Positions 1-5,140 of a stretch of 5,407 nucleotides of DNA are shown piece by piece. Position 1 is the stretch's first letter; each line of letters begins with the position of its first letter. This DNA comes from Amphritea sp. (GTDB lineage Bacteria; Pseudomonadota; Gammaproteobacteria; Pseudomonadales; Balneatricaceae), in assembly GCA_018067325.1 (NCBI GenBank), contig JAGPUU010000312.1:1-5407 (forward strand), in the 5' to 3' direction. The translations under genes and the position numbers were made by a program. The notes under the pieces were generated by a model that was given only the letters and a program-made list of their open reading frames with translations, had not been told where the DNA came from and searched no databases.

Positions 1-78
1 AGAACGTTGAAAAAACGCGGATTTGAAAGATGGATCTATATCGGAAGCCACTTCTCAGGTTTACCTGAGAAGCTTTAA
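1..78 (+). CDS. Possible 3' end of an unidentified gene, cut by the left edge
   Basis: Reading from base 1 in frame 1 gives 25 codons ending in TAA at 76-78. The other two plus-strand frames stop within 26 bases. The peptide is basic then hydrophobic, with a stretch KKRGFERWIYIG near its middle, and ends in PEKL. That stretch faintly recalls the end of an acetyltransferase fold, but 25 residues are too few to assign a family. If real, the gene converges on the LysR gene, and the hairpin at 51-72 lies in its last codons. An open frame of this length can arise by chance, and two AGA codons argue mildly against high expression. This is a tentative call. Confidence 0.25.
   Translation, partial: RTLKKRGFERWIYIGSHFSGLPEKL
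51..72. terminator. Perfect hairpin, possible terminator between converging genes
   Basis: CTTCTCAGG at 51-59 pairs perfectly with CCTGAGAAG at 64-72 around a TTTA loop, giving nine base pairs. The plus strand continues with CTTTAAATT, a poor U-tract, and the minus strand has none. The element lies 3' of the LysR gene (minus strand) and at the end of the possible gene tail on the plus strand, so a role in ending transcription is plausible. The lack of a proper T-run keeps this from being a confident intrinsic terminator. Confidence 0.4.
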
Positions 79-88
79 ATTCAGTGAA

Positions 89-126
89 AGTATGGGATTA
101 GAAAGTCAATTTCTGATTACCATACT
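89..126. repeat. Long imperfect inverted repeat (stem-loop)
   Basis: AGTATGG at 89-95 is the exact reverse complement of CCATACT at 120-126. Inside it, ATTAGAAA (97-104) pairs with TTTCTGAT (110-117), with one G-T wobble, around the loop GTCAA (105-109). The two stems are separated only by a small asymmetric internal loop (G96 against T118-A119). About 15 pairs are possible in 38 bases. No T-run follows on either strand. It lies downstream of the LysR stop and could protect or end that mRNA, or be a DNA-level site. Confidence 0.5.
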
Positions 127-143
127 CAGGTTGCCTGCATGAC

Positions 144-172
144 ACCGGGAGCCGGTCAGAAGTTATCCTTCT
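144..172. repeat. Two small adjacent hairpins at the lysR stop codon
   Basis: ACCGG (144-148) and CCGGT (152-156) form a perfect GC-rich dyad around GAG. Immediately beside it, AGAAG (158-162) and CTTCT (168-172) form a second dyad around TTATC, overlapping the minus-strand TAG stop of the LysR gene at 171-173. Neither is followed by a T-run. With the two hairpins further left, they make a cluster of four dyads in about 120 bases. The pairing is visible in the sequence; the function is unknown. Confidence 0.35.
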
Positions 173-1163
173 AACTACTCACTGCAAGCTGACCGACATA
201 GGTTTGCTCTTCCTTAATACAAGAGAGAAACCACTCTTTAAAGGTTTGAAGTGCTTTATTATTCTGTTTACTCTCGGCATAGGTTAGATAGTGCAATTTC
301 TCCTTGTAGGTTGCTTCCGCATCACCTACCCGAACTAACAACCCCTGCTTGATCATTGGTTCCACCAACTGATTCCAACCAAGACTTACGCCCTGATGAT
401 TGAGTACCATCTGAATCAGCATATTAAAATCGTTGGCATTAAAGACATGACGATCACCATTCGGGCCAATATCAATATTGATACCCTGACTGTTAAACCA
501 GACCCCCCAATCCACATGCTCGGCAATCTGGGAGCGGCCATAGGGGCTGAGATTTAACAAGGTTGTATCCTGCAACCCTTCAAAGGTAGCGACATCGGGG
601 TTCTGTTTCAGGAAAAGTGGCGAACAAACCGGATAGATCAGGTCATAAAACAGCGGAATCGAATGGTAACCCTCACGCGGATCACTGACCTTATTGATAA
701 AAACATCCGGACGCACCCCCGGCTCCATCTGTAAAAAGTTATTGGTGGTCACTACATTAACGTCGATATCTGGATTTGCCGAGAAAAAGCCAGGCAGCCG
801 ATTCGATAACCAAAAGGCTGAAAATGCTGGTGAACAGCAGATAGTCAGTTCTTGTTTACGCTTATCGCTGTTCTGAATCCGCTGTGCAGCCTGTGCAATA
901 TTTACAAACGAAAGATAGGCTGCATCATAGAATATGATTCCAGCTTCCGTCAGTTCCACAGCCCGCCCGGCCCGCTTAAACAACACCACTCCAAGAGACG
1001 CTTCAAGCTCGCGAATCTGACGACTAATAGCCGCCTGAGTAACACACAAGGCCTCTGCAGCCCGAGTAAAGTTCTGATATTTGGCCGCTGCAACAAAGGA
1101 CTTCACCGCCCGTAACGAAGGCATTCTCACCAGTATCTGATCAGGCTCTACATGTTTAACCAT
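171..1163 (-). CDS. LysR-family transcriptional regulator
   Basis: The protein is 330 residues from the upstream ATG, or 317 from the ATG at 1122-1124, which gives a start MPSLRAVKSF more usual for the family. The upstream start has no clear ribosome site; the inner one has GGTGAG just before it, though close. The winged helix-turn-helix spans about residues 15-75, with FTRAAEALCVTQAAISRQI as the recognition region and LFKRAGRAVELTEAG as the wing. An effector-binding domain follows at about 105-315. The domain order and the residues DWGVWF followed by LGWNQLVEP suggest the GcvA-like branch. It is divergent from the betaine oxygenase gene, so it probably senses betaine or a related metabolite and controls that gene and itself. 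In Pseudomonas the equivalent regulator GbdR is AraC-type, so this pairing is an inference from position. Family call certain; ligand unknown. Confidence 0.92.
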   Translation of the reverse strand: MVKHVEPDQILVRMPSLRAVKSFVAAAKYQNFTRAAEALCVTQAAISRQIRELEASLGVVLFKRAGRAVELTEAGIIFYDAAYLSFVNIAQAAQRIQNSDKRKQELTICCSPAFSAFWLSNRLPGFFSANPDIDVNVVTTNNFLQMEPGVRPDVFINKVSDPREGYHSIPLFYDLIYPVCSPLFLKQNPDVATFEGLQDTTLLNLSPYGRSQIAEHVDWGVWFNSQGINIDIGPNGDRHVFNANDFNMLIQMVLNHQGVSLGWNQLVEPMIKQGLLVRVGDAEATYKEKLHYLTYAESKQNNKALQTFKEWFLSCIKEEQTYVGQLAVSS

Positions 1164-1339
1164 AACTTCAGGTACTCAATTCTCTAGATAAAAAGTCGCT
1201 TTACCGGTTTTCACTCCACCCATACACTGAATTTCAAATCGGGGTAGACCTACATTTTGTAAGTTAAACCCTTTCAGTTTGTGCCGGCGCCACTGGCAAC
1301 GACACAACAATGACTGACAACGACAGCGGGTATTCTGGT

Positions 1340-1350
1340 TACACACTGTA
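1340..1350. promoter_or_regulatory. Dyad TACA-N3-TGTA, possible upstream regulator site
   Basis: TACA (1340-1343) and TGTA (1347-1350) form an inverted repeat around CAC. Its centre is about 61 bases before the start site predicted from the -10 box at 1394-1399, near the -65 position typical of the high-affinity LysR recognition site. It lies about 21 bases, two helical turns, upstream of the centre of the 12-base palindrome at 1361-1372. Short dyads occur by chance, so placement is the main support. Confidence 0.3.
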
Positions 1351-1360
1351 TTGAGGAAAA

Positions 1361-1372
1361 GCACTATAGTGC
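1361..1372. promoter_or_regulatory. Perfect 12-base palindrome, candidate operator of the divergent promoters
   Basis: GCACTATAGTGC reads identically on both strands with no spacer. It lies in the lysR/gbcA divergent region, about 22 bases before a TATAAG box, so its centre is near -40 of the predicted gbcA start site. That is where a LysR-type activator usually contacts its activation site. It is the strongest dyad in this gap. It is not a simple T-N11-A box with long arms, so binding by the neighbouring LysR protein is inferred from location. Confidence 0.45.
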
Positions 1373-1393
1373 CAATATACCCGCCCAAACCAG

Positions 1394-1399
1394 TATAAG
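1394..1399 (+). promoter_or_regulatory. Candidate -10 box of gbcA promoter
   Basis: TATAAG matches the sigma-70 -10 consensus at five of six positions and lies 49 bases before the gbcA start codon. The bases 16-18 upstream of it do not resemble TTGACA; the nearest candidate, GTGCCA, needs a 19-base spacer. A good -10 with a poor -35 fits a promoter that depends on an activator. A competing pair, TTGAGG (1351-1356) with AATATA (1374-1379) at 17 bases, has a weaker -10. Confidence 0.35.
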
Positions 1400-1412
1400 C
1401 ATAACAATAAAA

Positions 1413-1433
1413 ACGACTACAACAGTGTAGCGT
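1413..1433. repeat. Inverted repeat in the gbcA leader, next to the ribosome site
   Basis: CTACA (1417-1421) and TGTAG (1426-1430) pair around ACAG, and ACG (1413-1415) pairs with CGT (1431-1433) if A1416 is bulged. The element ends three bases before the Shine-Dalgarno sequence GGGAG (1437-1441), which lies seven bases before the gbcA ATG. It could be a hairpin in the mRNA leader or a third protein site: it shares ACACTGT, in opposite orientation, with the dyad at 1340-1350. Confidence 0.35.
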
Positions 1434-1448
1434 CATGGGAGTACAACA

Positions 1449-2660
1449 ATGACCAGCAAAATTAAAACTCTGGAGCTGATTAATCAGCGTAAACCGCGCC
1501 ACGCCCTGACCCGGGAAATTTACCGTGACGAGGAAGTATATAAGCAAGATCTGGAACAGATCTGGCACAAAGAGTGGATTTTTGCCGGTCATACATTTGA
1601 GATCGAGAAAGCCGGTCAATACATGACTATTCAGGTAGGCGACTATCCGGTCGTCATCGTACGCGATGACGCTGGCAATGTACGGGCCTTTCATAATGCC
1701 TGTCGCCACCGGGGCTCCCGTGTCTGCTCCGAATCCAAAGGTAAAACAGCCAAGCTGGTTTGCCCTTACCATAAATGGACCTTTGGACTGGACGGTAAGC
1801 TGCTGTTTGCAGGCAATATGGGCGAGAAGTTCAATAACGACGATCATGGTTTGATGCCAGTTAACTGCGAAGTCGTTAACAGCTATATCTATATCTGTGT
1901 CGCCGATCAGGCACCCGATTTCGAACAGTTCCGCAATGACCTTAGCCCCTTTATCACGCCACACAATCTGGAAAACTGTAAAGTTGCCTTTGAGTCTAAT
2001 CTGATTGAAAACGGTAACTGGAAGCTGGTGTTTGAAAACAACCGCGAATGCTATCACTGTGAGGCTAATCACCCTGAACTGCTTAATGCCTTTGTCGAGA
2101 ATCTCTCCGTTGCCGGCGTTGGCGGCGATGATGATCCCGAGCTAGTTGCGCACTGGGATAAATGCGAAGCGGCAGGTTTACCTAGCCGTCTGGTGATGGA
2201 TATAAACGGTCAATACCGTATGACTCGTATCCCACTGGCTGAGAAAGCAGTCAGTTACACTATGGATGGTCAGCCTGCTGTTAACGGGCGCCTTGACGAT
2301 ACTGATGTCAAAGATATCGGCGCCCTGCTCTACTTCAACTATCCATCCACCTGGAACCATTTCCTGGGTGACTTTGCCCTGAGTTTCCGAATCCTCCCAC
2401 TGGGTTCAGGCGAAACGCTGGTAACCACTAAATGGATCGTGCCTAAAGATGCGGTTGAAGGTGTTGATTACGATATCGACACCCTGACTAAAGTCTGGCT
2501 GGCAACGAATAACCAGGACAAGCAACTAGTCGAAGAAACCTTCCGGGGCGTCAGCTCACCGTCCTATATTCCGGGTCCATTTTCTGATATCGCTGAAAAC
2601 GGTGTGTGTCAGTTTGTCGACTGGTACTGCGACACCATGAAACAAAAGCTAACCAGCTAA
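1449..2660 (+). CDS. gbcA: Rieske oxygenase subunit, glycine betaine monooxygenase (GbcA type)
   Basis: This 403-residue protein is a full-length Rieske non-heme iron oxygenase. The [2Fe-2S] ligands are C85, H87, C105 and H108 in CRH-N17-CPYH. The mononuclear iron ligands are H203 and H208, in NNRECYHCEANH, and very probably D357 in NNQDKQLVEE. The residue bridging the two centres is E200, where aromatic-ring dioxygenases have Asp; carnitine oxygenase CntA also uses Glu. The ECYHC-NHPEL segment, DPELVAHWDKCEAAGLPSR, the NYPSTWNHFLGD stretch and the end FVDWYC match my recollection of Pseudomonas GbcA, which oxidatively demethylates glycine betaine to dimethylglycine and formaldehyde. It needs an electron-transfer partner (GbcB), which is not encoded in this window. 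GGGAG lies seven bases before the ATG, supporting the start. A strong terminator follows, so it is probably monocistronic. Related enzymes acting on proline betaine or carnitine are the main alternatives. Confidence 0.85.
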   Translation: MTSKIKTLELINQRKPRHALTREIYRDEEVYKQDLEQIWHKEWIFAGHTFEIEKAGQYMTIQVGDYPVVIVRDDAGNVRAFHNACRHRGSRVCSESKGKTAKLVCPYHKWTFGLDGKLLFAGNMGEKFNNDDHGLMPVNCEVVNSYIYICVADQAPDFEQFRNDLSPFITPHNLENCKVAFESNLIENGNWKLVFENNRECYHCEANHPELLNAFVENLSVAGVGGDDDPELVAHWDKCEAAGLPSRLVMDINGQYRMTRIPLAEKAVSYTMDGQPAVNGRLDDTDVKDIGALLYFNYPSTWNHFLGDFALSFRILPLGSGETLVTTKWIVPKDAVEGVDYDIDTLTKVWLATNNQDKQLVEETFRGVSSPSYIPGPFSDIAENGVCQFVDWYCDTMKQKLTS

Positions 2661-2674
2661 ATCACTCCTCTCTT

Positions 2675-2709
2675 AAGCCTCTGCCTGCCTTGCATGCAGA
2701 GGCTTTTTT
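2675..2709 (+). terminator. Intrinsic terminator of gbcA
   Basis: AAGCCTCTGC (2675-2684) is the exact reverse complement of GCAGAGGCTT (2696-2705). The loop can close further through TGC/GCA (2686-2688 with 2692-2694) after one mismatch. The 3' arm runs into six Ts (2704-2709). It begins 14 bases after the gbcA stop, a classical rho-independent terminator, and separates gbcA from the transporter gene downstream. Confidence 0.93.
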
Positions 2710-2744
2710 GTTACAGCTAACTTTTTCTATATCAGGGGCACACG

Positions 2745-3629
2745 ATGCAGACACAACTCTATCTGCAGGACTACAGAAAAGGCTTTATTTTAGTGATAAT
2801 CGCCGCCATCAGTTACGGTCTGCAGCCATTCTTTGCTCATTTCGCCTACAACGATGGTGCTAATCCTGTGGGGCTCCTTATTTCCCGTTTTATTATCGCC
2901 GCACTGTTGATGCTGTGTTGGTTGAAAATTAAAAAAATTCGCCTGCCAGGGAAAAAGCTACTCCTGCAAAGTATGTTAATTGGCGTTGGTTATGCCGGTG
3001 CCGCAATCGGGTACTACAACGCCAGCCATACGACTTCTGTGAGTCTGGCTGTCATCTTGATGTTTTCTTTCCCGGCCTTTGTCACTTTCTACTCAATATT
3101 ATTTCTGAAGGAAAGAGCCACCGCTGGACGGCTGACAAGCATGATATTAGCAATGTTCGGTGTAATACTGGCTGCAGGGATTGAGTTTAGGGGGGATCTG
3201 AATGGCACTCTGTGGGCATTGTTTGCTGCCATCAGTTATGGCGCGGCGATTATCTATGGTTCTCATAATGTGAAGCCTGAAAACCCGTTAGCTTCAGCTT
3301 GCTCTATATTGTTCGGATGCGTCCTGACTTTAGCGCTAGCCGGTCTGGTCCAACACATCGATCTGCCACAATCGGTCAGCGGTTGGAGCGCTACACTGGG
3401 ACTGGCATTGTTTGCCACTATTCTACCCATCGCTACTTTTATTAGCGGCTCTCCACACATAGGCGCCGCTAATGCCTCAACACTTTCCACACTAGAACCG
3501 GTAGTCGCAGTCCTCATTGCAGTATCTCTTATTGGAGAGCAGTTGAGCGTCTCTGTTTATCTGGGCGGTGCAATGGTTCTTATCGCTGCTTTTTTGCTAT
3601 CCAGACAGCCGGCCACTCATTCACCCTAA
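2745..3629 (+). CDS. EamA/DMT-family membrane transporter
   Basis: The 294-residue, very hydrophobic protein has the usual size and two-fold design of the drug/metabolite transporter superfamily: two EamA halves (about residues 13-146 and 155-286), each with about five membrane helices. AAISYG occurs near the start of both halves (20-25 and 161-166), and the second half ends with the family-like STLEPVVAVLIA, GEQLS and GGAMVLIAAFL. Short basic loops (KIKKIR at 61-66, KERA at 122-125) would face the cytoplasm. AGGGG lies six bases before the ATG, supporting the start. The gene is isolated from gbcA by a terminator and from proV by 303 bases, so it is probably its own unit. Members of the family export amino acids and other metabolites. 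No substrate can be read here; a link to betaine metabolism rests only on proximity. Confidence 0.9.
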   Translation: MQTQLYLQDYRKGFILVIIAAISYGLQPFFAHFAYNDGANPVGLLISRFIIAALLMLCWLKIKKIRLPGKKLLLQSMLIGVGYAGAAIGYYNASHTTSVSLAVILMFSFPAFVTFYSILFLKERATAGRLTSMILAMFGVILAAGIEFRGDLNGTLWALFAAISYGAAIIYGSHNVKPENPLASACSILFGCVLTLALAGLVQHIDLPQSVSGWSATLGLALFATILPIATFISGSPHIGAANASTLSTLEPVVAVLIAVSLIGEQLSVSVYLGGAMVLIAAFLLSRQPATHSP

Positions 3630-3638
3630 ACCCAATCT

Positions 3639-3690
3639 GCTCTAAGGATTGATCTATTCTTCGAAAGCCATCCCTTTTTAGAGCCGTTTT
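3639..3690 (+). terminator. Weak possible terminator after the DMT gene
   Basis: GCTCTAA (3639-3645) pairs perfectly with TTAGAGC (3678-3684). Just inside, GGAT (3646-3649) pairs with ATCC (3670-3673), leaving four unpaired bases on the 3' side. CGTTTT follows. The loop is long and the T-run short, so this is a weaker candidate than the one after gbcA, but its position just after the DMT stop codon suits it. Confidence 0.3.
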
Positions 3691-3722
3691 CACTTTCATC
3701 CAACGCTTCATCCCAACTTAGG

Positions 3723-3777
3723 GTTATGAAAGGCCCTTTTCGATAACACTTTCACATTAACAATAACCGGAAGTTAT
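3723..3777. promoter_or_regulatory. Phased array of four ATAAC/GTTAT half-sites before proV
   Basis: GTTAT at 3723, ATAAC at 3743, ATAAC at 3763 and GTTAT at 3773 are separated by exactly 20, 20 and 10 bases, so they lie on one face of the helix. The last two form ATAAC-N5-GTTAT, a textbook LysR-type box (ATAA-N7-TTAT with T-N11-A, as known for OccR). The first two form GTTAT-N15-ATAAC. This is the only notable structure in the first part of the 303-base gap between the DMT gene and proV. Binding by a LysR-type tetramer is an inference; which protein is unknown. Confidence 0.5.
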
Positions 3778-3868
3778 GGTTTTTACGCTAAATATGTCGT
3801 TGGACGCTTTCGGACAAAGACCTTAACTTAATAGGCATACCGACAGCCGTAAGAAAGCTTATATTGAT

Positions 3869-3898
3869 GTGACATGACACTACTGTCACCGCGATAAA
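3869..3898 (+). promoter_or_regulatory. Candidate proV promoter with overlapping dyad operator
   Basis: GTGACA (3869-3874) matches TTGACA at five of six positions and is followed, 18 bases later, by GATAAA (3893-3898), four of six to the -10 consensus. GTGACA is also the left arm of a perfect inverted repeat with TGTCAC (3884-3889) around a nine-base spacer, filling the space between the two boxes. A dimer bound there would be expected to block polymerase. The -10 box lies 34 bases before the proV ATG. The dyad is seen; the promoter and the repression are inferred. Confidence 0.35.
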
Positions 3899-3932
3899 CT
3901 TCAAAAATAATCATAAAAATGCAGAGGGTAGC

Positions 3933-5108
3933 ATGACGGACAGCACAGATATTCTGTCGATTCAAAACGTCTACAAAGTGTTCGGTGAGCAGCCGGAAAC
4001 AGCGATGCAGATGTTACGAAACGGCTCAGATAAAGATGAAATATTTGAAAAAACCGGTCAGACCGTCGGCGTTTTTGATGCCAGCTTTACTGTTAAAAAA
4101 GGTGAAATCTTCGTCATCATGGGCCTGTCCGGCTCAGGCAAATCAACGATGGTTCGACTGCTTAACCGCCTGATTGAGCCAACGGCTGGTAGCATCAAAC
4201 TCAATGGCAAGGACATTACCGTACTCGGTGATGCTGAACTTCTAGATGTCCGCCGCAAAGAGATGAGTATGGTGTTCCAGTCCTTCGCTCTGATGCCACA
4301 TATGTCAGTTATCGAAAATGCAGCGTTCGGCTTAGAAATATCCGGCATCGAAAAGAACGAACGAAACCTGCGGGCGCAAGAGGCACTACAACAAGTAGGC
4401 CTGGGAGAGCATGGCGAAAGTTACCCCCATCAACTGTCCGGCGGTATGCAACAACGGGTCGGACTGGCCAGAGCACTGACTAACGACCCTACCATTTTGC
4501 TGATGGATGAAGCCTTCTCGGCGTTAGACCCACTGATTCGGCACGAAATGCAGGGCGAGTTGATCCGACTGCAAAAAGAGCAGGCACGTACCATTGTCTT
4601 TATCTCACACGATCTAGATGAAGCCATCCGTATCGGCGACCGCATTGCCATTATGGAGGGTGGTCGAGTTGTTCAGATCGGTACACCTAGAGAGATTATG
4701 CGCAACCCTGCCGATGAGTATGTTGAATCTTTCTTTAAAGGTGTTGATGTCAGCAAGATCCTCAAAGCTGGAGATATTGCCTGTCAGGAGAGCGCTTGTA
4801 AAATTCGTATTAACGGCACCGTTCAACCATTTGAACCGGCTAACAGTCAGTTTGGCTATCTTCTGGATAACAGCGATAAGTTGCAAGGCGTCGTTCCCCT
4901 TATCTCGATCGATGCACAATCAAGTGTCGGCTCATTGATAGAGCAACAATTCGATCAACATCACTCAGTTTACAGTGACGACATGATTAGCGATGTAGTC
5001 AGAAAAGTTGCTAATTCTGAGTACCCGGTTCCTGTCATAGAACGCAACGGCACTTTTTGCGGCGTTATCTCAAAAGACCTAATGCTGAAAACGTTAAGTC
5101 ATAACTGA
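3933..5108 (+). CDS. proV: Betaine/proline ABC importer, ATP-binding subunit (ProV/OpuAA)
   Basis: At 391 residues this is close to the 400 of E. coli ProV. The N-terminal ProV extension (NVYKVFG, then a TGQTVGVFDASF stretch) precedes a complete ATPase: Walker A GLSGSGKST (64-72), Q-loop Q116 in VFQSFAL, signature LSGGMQQR (168-175), Walker B ILLMDE with catalytic E193, D-loop SALD and switch H226. The C-terminal part (about 275-390) is a divergent CBS pair; the second repeat ends in PVPVIERNGTFCGVISKDL. In OpuA this module senses ionic strength. The ATPase drives import of glycine betaine or similar compounds across the inner membrane through ProW. AGAGGG four bases before the ATG supports the start. 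The permease gene follows 32 bases later, so the two are co-transcribed. Next to gbcA the importer may supply carbon and nitrogen as well as osmoprotectant. Exact substrate is not shown by sequence. Confidence 0.94.
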   Translation: MTDSTDILSIQNVYKVFGEQPETAMQMLRNGSDKDEIFEKTGQTVGVFDASFTVKKGEIFVIMGLSGSGKSTMVRLLNRLIEPTAGSIKLNGKDITVLGDAELLDVRRKEMSMVFQSFALMPHMSVIENAAFGLEISGIEKNERNLRAQEALQQVGLGEHGESYPHQLSGGMQQRVGLARALTNDPTILLMDEAFSALDPLIRHEMQGELIRLQKEQARTIVFISHDLDEAIRIGDRIAIMEGGRVVQIGTPREIMRNPADEYVESFFKGVDVSKILKAGDIACQESACKIRINGTVQPFEPANSQFGYLLDNSDKLQGVVPLISIDAQSSVGSLIEQQFDQHHSVYSDDMISDVVRKVANSEYPVPVIERNGTFCGVISKDLMLKTLSHN

Positions 5109-5140
5109 GTTTAAGAATAATAATAGTAAGGTAAATTAGA

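Noticed and set aside
1..170. Possible minus-strand gene starting downstream of the LysR gene and leaving by the left edge
   Set aside because: The ATGs on that strand reach stops within a few codons. The only open start is a GTG without a ribosome site.
694..1115. Two short plus-strand frames opposite the LysR gene
   Set aside because: They lie opposite a clear LysR coding frame with intact domains, and their products resemble no protein family.
1176..2072. 298-codon open frame on the minus strand, opposite gbcA
   Set aside because: It is antisense to the well-supported gbcA gene and the divergent gap. The product is rich in Cys and scattered hydrophobic residues with no recognisable domain, so it is a shadow of the gbcA codon pattern.
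2802..3241. Repeated 11-base GCCATCAGTTA at 2805-2815 and 3228-3238
   Set aside because: It encodes the AISY part of AAISYG in both halves of the DMT transporter and is explained by the internal duplication of the EamA fold.
3861..3890. Possible CRP site (TGTGA near 3868)
   Set aside because: The second half TCACA is not found at the required six-base spacing; the dyad there is GTGACA-N9-TGTCAC instead.
3630..3932. Possible riboswitch (for example glycine type) upstream of proV
   Set aside because: No conserved glycine riboswitch core or paired architecture was recognised. Only short dyads are visible.
4430..4938. Overlapping open frames of 73 to 106 codons on both strands inside proV
   Set aside because: They lie entirely within the ProV frame, whose motifs are intact, and their products show no family features.
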